DNA from: Dolomedes plantarius | Taxonomy: Eukaryota; Arthropoda; Arachnida; Araneae; Dolomedidae | DNA: 64,000 bases | Direction: 5' to 3' | Assembly (NCBI GenBank): GCA_907164885.2 | Contig: OU015490.1 | Span: 91,323,560 to 91,387,559, forward strand | In this document: one piece after another, positions 47,446 through 62,921 of the stretch | Numbering within the stretch: position 1 is the stretch's first letter | Layout: every line of letters begins with the position of its first letter | Made by a program: the position numbers and the translations under genes | The notes under the pieces: model-generated | What the model saw: only the letters and a program-made list of their open reading frames with translations | The model's database searches: none | Told to the model about the DNA's origin: nothing

Positions 47446-48402
47446 TTATGAGGCCAATGACACAGAACCCGGAAAATAATTATTTATTTTGCCTGAATAT
47501 TAATTTATTTATTCATTCCCTTTTTCTGACGATGCTCATTTCTTCCCCCTCAAATAATTTTCACGTGCTTCTAAACAATTCTTCATTCAACAGTCAGGGA
47601 CTTGGATACCAACCCATTTCTCTTTACCTTAAGGAAGGTATTCTACCCACGAAAATATGCTGGCGATGTAAGGATCACACTTTTTTTTATTCCAGTCGTC
47701 AAAAAGTGACATGTAATGCGGGTGCCTTAATTGTACGCAGGTTTATACAAGTTAAGTGTACCTCATCCGACAGATTTTTAAATTGAGGTGCGCAAACCAT
47801 AAGATGTACGCAGGCACCTCAGAAGGGAAAATTGGCAAAATGACAAGACAACCAAAATTAAGGTGAAATTTGTTAATTTGATAGTCTGAATAACTTGCCA
47901 AACTGTTATTTTCCTTTCTAGTGGCACTTAGTTATAATTTTTATTTTAACTGAACATATCTTCATTTAATTTTATAAATATCAAATGGAGACGAAACAAA
48001 TTTTCTCTCTCCAGAGTTATCAAGACAACGAGAACAGTCTGAGTGCTTACCAGTAATAACTTTCTATTTTCCCTCCGACTCTTCACTGAATACATTTATA
48101 AACATTCAGTATATAACTTAAAATTGTCTCAATAATTTGCAAGGTAGTAATATTATTAAAACCCGTGATTTGGTGTAGTGTATATCTTGGGGTGGGAGTG
48201 CGTGTGAGAAAGAGGAGAGTTATATATGATTTTTAGCTTAAAACTAAAGGATGGAACCTACAAAAAGAGTTTGAGGATCACTGTCTTCTCAAAAAATTCA
48301 AATTGTTCCACAATCTCAAACATTTTGAGCACCGACACGGCACCACAGGAGGAAATTTGAATCATGACATTCCTTTTTATTATTACAATATATTTTATGC
48401 TG
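47444..48402. other. Intergenic, nothing recognised
   Basis: About 960 bp; no gene or repeat recognised. The long open frame crossing the TA array (47250-47786) is produced by the repeat and is not a gene. Confidence 0.4.
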
Positions 48403-48848
48403 TTAAGGCTGCTGTGCACTAACCCTATTGGATTCGCTCACCTCAATGTTAACCTATGGAGAAAATGTGTCTTGTCTACTAAGTACAGTTACATAAATGC
48501 CGATCATCCAATAAAAATGGTATTTGCAGATAGCCTGAACTTTTCTGCACCTTGCAACAGGATTTATTTTGTACATTTCGTCCACCAAAGGAATTGAGGA
48601 GCGTTTAAAACACACTATACCATATTTAATCCCCGAATAATTTAAATTTAAAAATATTATTTGCATTTTTTTAAAACGAAAAATGCCCAAAGGTGTAAAA
48701 TTTCTTTCTCTATTACGGAGTACAATATTTAAAAAAAAAAAAAAAAAAAAAATCTTTAAATCCAAGTTGGCAATCCGTGGACACATTTTCTCAATAGGTT
48801 AACATTGAGGTGAGAGAATTCAATAGGGTTAGTACACAGCAGCATTAA
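48403..48848. mobile_element. TTAA-bounded MITE, copy 4
   Basis: Starts TTAAGGCTGCTGTGCAC and ends TACACAGCAGCATTAA; the interior is in the same orientation as copy 1. It contains an A-run (48731-48750). Confidence 0.85.
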
Positions 48849-49189
48849 GAACTTTACTTAGGTGTAGATAAGTAAAAGAAAAATTATTGAATGAAACAAC
48901 AACAGATCATCCAGTTAGCAGCTGATTCCTTATTACCGATTTTTTTAATTTGATGGTTCACCAAACTCAAACTTTGTTCCATGTACAAAATTAATCAAAA
49001 ATAAATATTGTTTATATTACCTCCAGGCTCTATGAAAAAGATGTATATGAAATATGATGCTTAGATTCGGGTCGCATGCGCAATATCTTTCTTATAACGT
49101 ATACCGTAATATATTTTATTTAACTTATTTCTTTCAATAGCAGTACGGCTTTTCATATTTTCTCAAAAAAAATATCTCGAAGGCATTAA

Positions 49190-49190
<1 letters not shown>
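48849..49190. other. Intergenic, nothing recognised
   Basis: About 340 bp of AT-rich sequence. Confidence 0.4.

Positions 49191-49264
<74 letters not shown>
49191..49264. repeat. (TA)n microsatellite
   Basis: About 74 bp of TA repeats abutting the pogo-like MITE at 49265. Confidence 0.95.
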
Positions 49265-49267
<3 letters not shown>

Positions 49268-49450
49268 TTGGCTCTCTGTGTAACGACGCTCTACTTAACG
49301 ACGATCTCTATTTAAAGACGATATTTCCCAGTCCCGGCCCCTCCGACATTATGGGATATGTTATGTTTTCACAAATTCTGTTTAAGGGCGATCTCTACTT
49401 AAGGACGATTTTTCACGGTCCCTTGAAAGTTTTAAACTGAGAGCCAACTG
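49265..49450. mobile_element. Pogo-like MITE, CAGTTGGCTCTCTG family, longer copy
   Basis: Ends CAGTTGGCTCTCTGTG and GAGAGCCAACTG. The interior repeats the ACGACGATCTCTA and AAGGACGATTTTTCACGGTC motifs. The right-hand TA has mutated to CA. It is the same family as the 85-bp element at 39324, which looks like an internally deleted form. Confidence 0.85.
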
Positions 49451-49472
49451 CATGTGTATATATATATATATA

Positions 49473-50037
49473 CAGTCGAACCTCCATATATCGAACTCTT
49501 AGCAAATCTCCATGTTCATTACATAGAAAAACTGTTTCTATATATCGAAAAAATCTCTATATATCGAAATTTTTTTCACGACATATTGGGAGATTTTATT
49601 CCACTTTAGAATAAAATCTCCCAATTTTTGGCGTTTGAAACAATACTTCGTGGACCGCTGATAAATTCTTTAATGGACTGAAGAAATGCGAGCATTTCTT
49701 TGATGAACTTTCCGCAAAACTGGCTGTTTAGCAAGATATTCGAAATTTTTTTTAAAAGAATGTAACTGTGAACACTGTAACCACTGTCTGGATTATTGTT
49801 TTTTTAAAGGTATATAGTACTCAATAAATCTTTCACATTAATTCATTTTTTAGTTAACTTTCATTTAATGTGATTCGCATAAAAATTGGAAATGGATATT
49901 CGTATACGAAAATTAGCTTTAATTTTAATATTTTAGGAGAATTATGATAAAACTAAGATCAATTCTATATATCGAAATTTCTATATATCGAATTTTTTTC
50001 CGGCATTTTGCTACTTCGATATATGGAGGTTCGACTG
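49473..50037. mobile_element. Pogo-like MITE, CAGTCGAACCTCC ends
   Basis: A 565-bp element with inverted repeats CAGTCGAACCTCCATATATC, flanked by TA tracts. The subterminal motif TATATATCGAA occurs several times at each end. An internal dyad GGAGATTTTATTC ... GAATAAAATCTCC lies at 49589-49623. No credible reading frame. Confidence 0.88.
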
Positions 50038-50099
<62 letters not shown>

Positions 50100-50103
50100 T
50101 GAT
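50038..50103. repeat. Compound (TA)n(TG)n microsatellite
   Basis: TA repeats to about 50064, followed by GT repeats to about 50100. Confidence 0.95.
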
Positions 50104-51394
50104 TGTATCAAATAGTTGTTTTGCTTCAAAACCACCTGTACATCTGACTATTTATAATATTTCAAATAAGGATCACACAGATAAACAATTATAAAAAAAT
50201 ATTTAAAAATTTGGTCAAAACTTTTAAAATGCTGTATATTAAATTTAACAGGGTTAAATCTAACTGGATTTCTGGTAAATCTACACCAGTTTGTTTCATT
50301 ACTGTCCCGTGATGAAAATTTAGCAAAGTTTACGATCTAATATAAAAGAGATAATCGGGAATTTAAATTGGAAAGAGCGATAGATTTAAAAAAAAAAGAA
50401 AGATTTCAATATCAAAAAGGTCACTATAAATTATTTTCTAGCCTGTAATATCAGATCTTGCGTAACACCTACATTAACTAAGGAGAAAAAAAAAACCAAG
50501 TCATGAGCAGAAATAATCTGCGAGAATGATTTATTTACTTAATTACGGATGCAGACAGATAAAACTACATTTTAAAACCGGATGATCAAACTAACAATGT
50601 ATTAAATACGTGAAAATTTATAGAATAAAAAAAAAAGTCTTACTCGACTGTGCGCAGTTAAAACTGTCATCACATTTATCACACGGTTTTCGAAGCAGTA
50701 AAGATGAATAAAGGATGATACGGTAGAGTCGGTTAAAAAGTGACTGGGTTTTTCAAAAAGTTTGGCAACCTAACCATTATGGTGTTTGGCGAAATCTAGA
50801 CAAAATTTATTCATGCACAAAATGCATCCAACAGATTTTCCCCTCTACTGGTGAAAAGGGAATGCTTAAAGCTAGCTTAAGAGATCATACTATGGTTGGT
50901 GAACGTTGGCTATGAAATTGAACGTTATTTTAAGTATTAGTTTTACAGTTATGAATGAACTAAACAAAAATAATCTTCATTTTCTGTTATCGTGCTTGCA
51001 GCAGCAAATATGACAAACAAATGGTAAAACAAGCAAAGGCAGTGTTAATTAAGAAACGAAATTGAAGTTGCTTTAAAAAAAAAGCATGGTTAGTTATAAA
51101 TTTTCTGTTTATATAGCTTTTTATTTTATTACTTTTACTCTCTGGGTTATGATAGCTTTCATAGTATTGGTAAGTTTTAAAAATACATAGATATTTATCA
51201 TCATTAAACCTGTTGTAAATTAAATGTAAGGGGGAAATACAATGCACATTCAAAGATATATAAGAAAAAAATCCGTAGTTTATCATTCTATCCTGCTAAA
51301 ATTAAAACACCAACAGAAAACACGGATATTAAAACGAAAGGATTGAGAAAAAAATTATCCTCACACTATCCTGATGTGGCGTAAATTTCTATTC
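50104..51394. other. Intergenic, nothing recognised
   Basis: About 1.3 kb, AT-rich; the minus-strand frame at 50987-51286 shows no recognisable domain. Confidence 0.4.
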
Positions 51395-51402
51395 CTCTAA
51401 AT

Positions 51403-51597
51403 CAGTGATTCTAAACCTTTTTATGTTTGAGAACTTCCGAATGACCTTCAGACCCTACTCCCCCGCTCCCCCCTCCCTCACGGCATGAAAAACGTAAGAA
51501 AAAAACATTCTACACATATTTTTTGCTAACCATTCGCACCTCCTTCCTCTCTAAATATCATTCACACACCCCCCCCCCCCCCGGTTGAGAACCAATG
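51403..51597. mobile_element. hAT-type MITE (first of a cluster)
   Basis: Left end CAGTGATTCTAAACC; right end in reverse complement CATTGGTTCTCAACC. Flanked by CTCTAAAT (51395-51402) and CTCTAAGT (51598-51605), an 8-bp duplication with one change. It contains C/T-rich tracts, including a C-run at 51569-51582. Confidence 0.8.
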
Positions 51598-51605
51598 CTC
51601 TAAGT

Positions 51606-52486
51606 CAGGGGTTCCCAACCTTTTTCCTACATCGACACCTTTTAAAAGAATGATTTTCTTCACCGACCCCCTCACACTTTCTCTATAATATACAGCATTC
51701 AACATAATTATAATACTAATAATTGCACATAAAATACTTAAAGATAACAATTTGACTAAGAATATGGACAAAAAATTAGAAAAAGTGGTTCATTAGGTTT
51801 ATGTTTTACTATTTTTGTGTAGTATTTTCATTTTTAATTTCAAAAATATAAACAAGATTTCAGAAACAGATTGTAATTGCACAAACATCGCCAAGAGAAA
51901 AACGAAACTGCTTCTGATTGGTTGCATCGGGAAGACCTATGTGCTGTTTAAGGTTTAGTGGATTTCCCCTGTTCTGCCTAGTGTTGGTACACAAATGAAA
52001 GCCGACGGCGGCATTCGAGGCATAATACAAAAGCGTCATGACATTCGACTTCAGATGCGTGGATTACTCCGCCCTATGCGAATCTGTATTTATACATATT
52101 AAAACGGATATTATTATCTAATAATTACACTCCTAAAGAATCAAATTAAATATTAAAACAGAAAAATTTATCATAGATCCCCAAGAGACCCCTGGAATAC
52201 TATAGACCAGAGGTGGGGAACCTTTTTACCATTAGAGGCCAGATGTAAATTAGGTAGCAATAAAGGAGGCCGCATAAGTTGATGAACCTATAAATGCGAC
52301 TTTTATGAAATTATTATAGTTAGATATAGTTTTAACAATTTGGTGCATTATATAGAAAAATAACAAAAAAATGAAGTCCTTATTTATTTATTATTTGGCA
52401 TAAAAAGCTACAATATAAAATATTTTTTATTCACATAAGGATAAAAACTTGTTATAACATTAATCATTAATTATTATTATTATTAT

Positions 52487-52532
<46 letters not shown>

Positions 52533-53000
52533 CAGAAAAAATAATACGTTTCAAAGTACATGGAGTCAGTCACAACAATAATAGTAAGAAAATAGTTTTT
52601 GTGTAGAGATCATATAACATGTCTGGTAGTATTGCTAAGAAACTCTGAGCATTAAATTACATATAAATTGTAGTTAAAGTATCATACAATCAAGGTAAAC
52701 GAAGTTCATTTGGATAAATATACAATTGTAGCGACTTTAGACAACAATTTCAAAATGTCAACTTTATTTTGGCCGACACTGTACATACATTCATGCCGTT
52801 CTTTAATTCTATTGATTTGGAAATTGTTGTAATCTATATAATTAAATATTAATTAATACAAGTGCTAACTTTTATGAAGGCCGCAAGAGAAGATCACGGA
52901 GGCCGCATGCGGCCTCAAGGCCGCGCGTTCCCCACCTCTGCTATAGACCCTTTTCCATCGACCCCCAAGGGGTCCACCTGAACCCCGTTGGGAATCCCTG
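51606..53000. mobile_element. hAT-type non-autonomous element, CAGGGGTTCCCAACC ends
   Basis: The left end is CAGGGGTTCCCAACC; the right end in reverse complement is CAGGGATTCCCAACG, which resembles the common hAT terminus. Flanks CTCTAAGT and CTCTCAGT form an 8-bp duplication with one change. Inner ACCGACCCCC/GACCCCCAAGGGG blocks lie near the ends. The interior is split by another hAT-type element at 52208-52940. No transposase reading frame is seen. Confidence 0.88.
52208..52940. mobile_element. hAT-type MITE nested in another
   Basis: Ends CAGAGGTGGGGAAC and GTTCCCCACCTCTG are a perfect 14-bp inverted repeat, with a perfect 8-bp duplication CTATAGAC (52200-52207 and 52941-52948). It contains an uninterrupted T-run of roughly 45 (52487-52532), GGCCGC-rich subterminal blocks and no reading frame. 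Confidence 0.92.
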
Positions 53001-53008
53001 CTCTCAGT

Positions 53009-54742
53009 AATGCGCCTAGCCATCTCCCTCATTTTGTAATACATGCAACTCTACACACAGAGTTTTTATAATTTTCGCCTGGTCTCGCGTGTATTTACAG
53101 CCAGTTAAGGGGAAGATGAAGAAAAGAAATAGCTGGATATATGGTCATTTTACCTTTACTCTGTCACTAGCTTAAGAAAAAATTTGCTGCACAGAGTATA
53201 GGTAAACATTTAAAGTTTTCAAAATCTTTGAAAATGAACTACATTGAAAAGGCTGAGGAGGATTTATCAACATCATTCAATTTCATTATTTATCTATACA
53301 CGGTATTTATTTCATCACTATATCCCTTTCAAATTTAAATAACTCAATGAGAACAGGCTATTTGAAGAACTGCTCAAGTCTGAAATGCCTCAATAAATAA
53401 ATCCTTGCAAAGGACACAGGTAATTTAAATGATTTCCTATGTAAAATTTGAAGAATATTAGCACTGATTTACAACCAGCCAAAATAGTTCACTTTTAGGC
53501 TCTTTTAAAAATAAATACACTTTTATACGGGCACTTTAACGTGATATAGTAGTTAATGAGTATGTCAAGTTAAAAATGAAGGGTAGAAAATGGATGACAT
53601 CCAAAGTGATTGAATTTAAACGAAATAATAATAAAACGTCCAAAAATTTAAGTTTTTTTCTGAAAAATTATGTTATACTCCATTCTATATAAACTTTCTT
53701 TTTTATAATTTTATATCTTATTTCTAAATTCTTCCTTTTGTGATTTATGGATTATTTGCAAAACGGATAACTGGCTCTTTGAAAACTGGAAATTATTATC
53801 ACTGTGATAATTATCTAACTCACAAGGGAAAAACAACAGAAAAATTAAAATATCTGCAATTCACAATTATTAATTTCTATCATTTTTTATAAATTACAAT
53901 TATTTTTAAAGATATATGGCAAAACAATTGTGTAAATATATAATACATTAATTAAATTTCATTCCCACAGATTTGATGGCTATTTTGTGTTTGCAACTGC
54001 TTGAAATAGGACTTTCATAAGTGCCAGTTTGCTTATCCCCTGTGTAGCAGGAAATAACCAAGCGGATCAACAGAAATAAACCTAATTAAATGTCCTAAAG
54101 ACTTTACATTATTTTCAAAAGCATACACACCTGAATAATTTTAGATAAAGCCATGTCCAGAGCACTACAAATTTTATGAATTAATATTTTAAAATTTTCA
54201 AATGCTTTTGAAAATTTGGGATTTTAATTTTCATATTTTGTGTGCATGAGTTAGCAATATTGAAATATCCTCCAAACAAGCAACCAAATTTTAATCTATT
54301 GTTTTCCTTGGAGATCAGGGAAAAAAAAACCTGTTTAACAGGGAAAAGAAAGAAAGAAGATTGTTGTAATAAGGATAATGATTTGTGCAAGGACTACAGA
54401 AATCAAATTATGAATATGGGAAAATGATAAATCTGGGAATGATGGATAGATATTACAATGTATGTAAATTATATACTGCTCAAAGGATTACTTGATGATT
54501 AGTAAACCTAGTTTAGGAAGACATAAAACTTGAAATCAACTTTTTATATATATGGAATGAAATAATTATAAAACTATAATAAGTAATATGTATAACATTG
54601 AGGTGAAACATAGTCAATACAAAAGTCAAAATTTTATTCTGAATCAGAAATCAAAGAAAATATAACATATGAATAAAATTTTATTTCATTCAGGGGATTA
54701 AAAAAAATTAAATAATGTAACTTAAATAGAGTACTGATTCTA

Positions 54743-54785
<43 letters not shown>

Positions 54786-56798
54786 TTATTTATTTATTTC
54801 TGATAGTGACTCTGTTCTAATATACCATTAGGGGTGTTATCCTGTGAGTGTTTTGACCAGTCTCTCTCACCAATTATCACAGACATATGTAATCAAAGAT
54901 TACAGTTTATTTATCAATCATCACCCTCAATAAAAGGGCACATAAAATAAATATGTAAAACATTTCTCATGCTGTTTTTGTATTCATGAGTTTATATTTT
55001 TAATATTTTAATTTATTTTAAAACTGTTTATGACAATGATGAAAATTGGTGGGTTTATCAAAACGATCATTAATTATTACATTAATTGTAACAATGCCAT
55101 TAAAAATACTAATTAATAACAAGTAAAAAACTTTTTTTATTCAGTGATCATTGAAAAAAGAACAATCTATAGCAGTTAAGATAATTTATAATGATTTGAC
55201 AGCTATAATGTTTCCTTTTTTATATATAAGAAAGTGGTATTTCAGTACATAAGCTATGTAAATTTTTTCTTTTTCATTAAATCAAAGGTCAGATTAATGG
55301 TATTTTATTTAACTCGTAGATATCATGAGATCCAAGTTTTAATTCATAATCAGTGCATATTTTAGCAGTTCTACTACATTACCTTTTTGATAATTTAATA
55401 CAGCTAAAACCACAGAACACACATTTTATCTGTGATGAATCTGGATTCAACTATTTTGCTAGTGAAATAGTTAGAATTTCCTTAGGACTTAATATTGTCA
55501 TTATTAAAATGTTAATCTTTGGAGTGAACGAGTAATGTTATCAGTATTTAAAATAAGTGATCTATGATGCTTGTACTTACATTCTGATTATATGTATATA
55601 AATTCAGATTTATTTTAGGTAAGCAAAATTAAAATATCAGTCATTTATAAACTATGCCAAAGAAATAACACTAATACATTTTATTTCTCTCATCCTGTTT
55701 CAATTCAATTTATACAAACTAACTTTATTCATACTGTCTGCTTAACAGAAGATACAGATTATTATCATTAATATAGTAATATTGTTGTAATAATGGAAAA
55801 TTTTAAGTACAATATTCTTCTAGTTAATTATACTTTAAATGCAGTTTCAGAATAAAATCAATTTGGCAGCTAAATTTTATTGTTAACAGAGATTATCCAG
55901 ACTCAAATTAAAGTAAGACCTGACATTGCATCTTAGTAAAAATAATTAAAAGACCAAACTTAACCTACAAATAAAAGAAATTTTTTTTAACAAATGCTTA
56001 AAAATAACATAAAATATTATACACAGTATACAAAATCTCCCATAGTATACTTTAAATTTTTTTATTTTAAAAAACAGAGATATCTCCTAATTTAATGTTA
56101 CTTGAATCAAATTTTTAAAAAATTGACATAAAAAGATTTTCTCTAAATAGTACATAACTTATACTCTATACATATTCCTTAATTACAACTTAAAATTTTG
56201 AAATATTCCTTCGCTATTAATAAAGCATCATATTGATCAATATTCATTCATTAAAAGAATCTATATTTAATGAATCCCATGACAGGTTGCTTATTAAACA
56301 TAATCCGTCAAATTCTGCCAGAACATGCAAATATATAATTATAATTTTTTTAATTTCTTATAATTTATTTTTTAAATATTATACAAATTCATTTAAAATA
56401 TTTTTTAAATTAAGCATTAGCAAAAAAAACTAACATCTACATACATTTTTGAACTAATCAAAACCTCTTGAATAATTAATCTAAACAGGAATATTCTTTA
56501 GAATTTTAATTTTGATTTAAGGCTATATTAAGAGACATTTATAAAAAGATATCATGCTATGAACTTAATAGTACTTATCTATAAATATATTGTCTTAATA
56601 AGGACTTTATGGTTAATAATTATTAACAAAAAAGAATCTGTCAACAAAAAAATCCTTATAATTAATCAACAAGGAAAGTCATAGATTACTAAATAGAATA
56701 TTTTGTATAAAACTCACAATTAAAGATCCACAATGCATTTAGAATTTGATCAGTTTACAGCTTTTTTTTTTTTCTACACACACAAACACACGAATCTA

Positions 56799-56836
<38 letters not shown>

Positions 56837-57435
56837 CAAACCAACATTTAAAAAAAATGTGAGAATATCTTACGGAACAAATGAAAATAAAGCGAATTTA
56901 TGCACGTGCATCAAAAAATATCTTAATGAATGCATAAGACAGAAACATACCAGTGATCAATGTAAAGAGGTATATTATAAACAAACGTAAAAATGTGAAA
57001 AACAAACATTACCTAATGCAAACATATGGGGGAATGGAAGATACAAAAATTACCAGCTTTAAGTACAAATAATACCAGGAAATATAGACGATGTATGAAA
57101 TTTAAAAATAAGGACACGTTACAAGTTAATTCTCGAAAACGTTTTACAATTATATATGCTCATCGTCTAAGTTTCTCAAAGCCGGTACTTTCAACTCGCA
57201 TCTTTCTTTCTTTTTTCCTATCTATAAGAAACAAACATTTCTAAACTGATTAAAATAACTACAAATTTTCCTCTTGGAAATAAAAAATTTTTCTCTCTTC
57301 AAATGATAAAACTGATTTTTCGTGAAACAGTTAAAAAAATTGCCTATGGTCGAGAAGTAAAGGTTTAATTTAAAGAATTTAATGTACTTTTGATTAAATT
57401 CAGCAATAATCAAAGAAGGATAATTAATGTCTTAC
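53009..57435. other. CpG-poor, AT-rich stretch without recognised exons
   Basis: About 4.4 kb with almost no recognisable transposons and very few CG dinucleotides: none between 54065 and 55062. TA tracts occur at 54746-54780 and 56812-56836 and a TTTA tract at 54780-54800. Open frames (54242-54427, 55353-55535, 56233-56433, 56733-56990) carry no known domain. It could be an intron of a minus-strand gene (see 57436-57590), but this is only an inference from base composition. Confidence 0.4.
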
Positions 57436-57590
57436 CTATTTTATTTCTCGGTAACAGTTCTCTTTGTATAGAATCATCTCATGGATAAAGATTATTTGAT
57501 TGTTTTGGTTTTCCAACGGGAGATTTCACAGAACTGTTATTTTCCTTCTTCTCTCGCGTAATTCGTTTGTTTCATTCGGATAAGCGAACT
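57436..57590 (-). promoter_or_regulatory. Candidate minus-strand initiator and first non-coding exon
   Basis: On the minus strand an arthropod-type initiator TTTCAGTTCGC has its A at 57590, and a good splice donor AATAG/GTAAGA follows at 57436/57435. Between them is a CpG-containing segment without a long reading frame, as expected of a 5' UTR exon. Only the motifs are seen; transcription is inferred. Confidence 0.25.
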
Positions 57591-58024
57591 GAAATCCTCA
57601 AACTCAGTGTTAATCGAATTGCACGAAACCGAAAATTATTTGTATACAATGAATATAAAATTTAAAACAATCTTGAAATAAAAATATTAAATCAAACTTA
57701 GCTAAAAAAAACAAAAAAAATTTTTAATTAAAATGATTGAAGGATAGCAAGCAGTATACCGGAGATTGTTCCTTAAACTAAATAATATGCAACCTTATAT
57801 CAGAAACATGGTTATGCAGTTTGAAATGATTCTCTTATCATAACTGATTCAAATTATAAATTTCAAATATAAATCTACTTACTTTATCGGAAATTATCTT
57901 TGATCACTTTTTTTAAACTTACAAATAGAACCTTTTTTTATTCAAGCTCAGCTACCCCCAAACAAGCAAACAAACAAACACACAAACAAACACACACACA
58001 CAAACACACACACACAAACACAAA

Positions 58025-58096
<72 letters not shown>

Positions 58097-59059
58097 CCAT
58101 ATAGAATATAGTTTAGGGGGTGCTTGTTACTAAATGCATGGTAAGTAAATTTTCTCTTTCTAGCATATTGCTAAAATATTTTCATACTATTTTTATAATA
58201 ACTGTATTGTATTCTGATCATTCTCTGCTACGAAAATTTCATATCCAGCCTTAACTTTCCTTTAAAAAAGAAATAGAACACGAAACTCATTTCATGGTTT
58301 TCATGTTTAATGTAAATGTTTTAAGACAACTTCTTTTTAAAGTTGTTTTAAAACTTCCTTAATTAAAGCCTTACTTGTTCTGGGAAAATTTTGCTTCTAA
58401 AGAATTTACGAGCAACAAAAAAGTTGCTGTCTTCATATTTCTAAAATGTCCCCAACTGTTGTTACTTTCCTACCAAAATCACGAAAGAGTTTCAAATTTG
58501 TAAAATATTTTCTTCTCGATTTCTTTCCAATGTTTCATTAACATATGAGTATGTTTATCCCATAAAGATGAAATCGTGAAGCTTCTTTTGAAACGCTGCT
58601 GAAATTAAATTATTTCTAAAGTCAAAAAGTAATTTTTGTCATTGAGGATATTTTTCAAAACTTATTAGTTTTATCACATTCCTAAAATATTAAAACAATA
58701 CGAACATTTATAAAGGCTTATTTTGCAACATTTCCGTACATTTAGATCATACACTAACATTTTTTTTTGCTATAAATCGCACGATTCTCAAAAGGAGGAT
58801 AAAAATGAAATAAACAATGATTGAAGACCCACGCTTGTGTTTTTCCTCTAAATTTATAAAAATTTTACTTTTCCAAATTTGTTTATCATTTTTCAATTTT
58901 CATTATTTTTTATAATTTTTTATTTTATTGTTTGTAAAAAATAATTACTTATCTAAAATAAGTTGTTTTACTATCCTATCTTTGTTATGTCAATCCGGCA
59001 ACAAGTTTTCATCTCTTAATGTTAGATCTAAATAAATATTGTTACTCAATTTTTATACG
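57591..59059. other. Intergenic between candidate divergent promoters
   Basis: AT-rich, with a higher CpG frequency than its flanks and a large microsatellite at 57962-58095. No gene recognised. Confidence 0.35.
57962..58095. repeat. Compound (CAAA)n(CA)n(TA)n microsatellite
   Basis: AAACA/CA-rich repeats grade into (CA)n and then (TA)n. Confidence 0.95.
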
Positions 59060-59310
59060 ATCCCGACTTGAGTTCTTTGCCCTCACTTATGCGAATCCGT
59101 GGCGCTGGGGCACTAATTTTGTAGATTTGATCTCGCTAAATCTCGAATTTTATTCGCCATATTGATGATTTGGAAGGGCAAGCTGACGTAGGCCTCTCAT
59201 TAACAGGCATGAATATCTTGTATAATTTTGTTAAGTTAGTTTTATATCGTTGATTTTACTTTATATTTGTAAATATTTCATCAAAATTAAGTGTTGATCG
59301 GAACTTATCG
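59060..59310 (+). promoter_or_regulatory. Candidate promoter and first non-coding exon of the HTH gene
   Basis: A locally GC-richer segment (CCGTGGCGCTGGGGCAC near 59100) with a CGCCATATTG motif, ending in a strong donor consensus CTTATCG/GTAAGTG at 59310/59311. No long frame starts inside. It is the best upstream candidate to splice to the acceptor at 62914. The link is inferred from motif quality and base composition. Confidence 0.35.
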
Positions 59311-62914
<3,604 letters not shown>

Positions 62915-62921
62915 TGAAATC

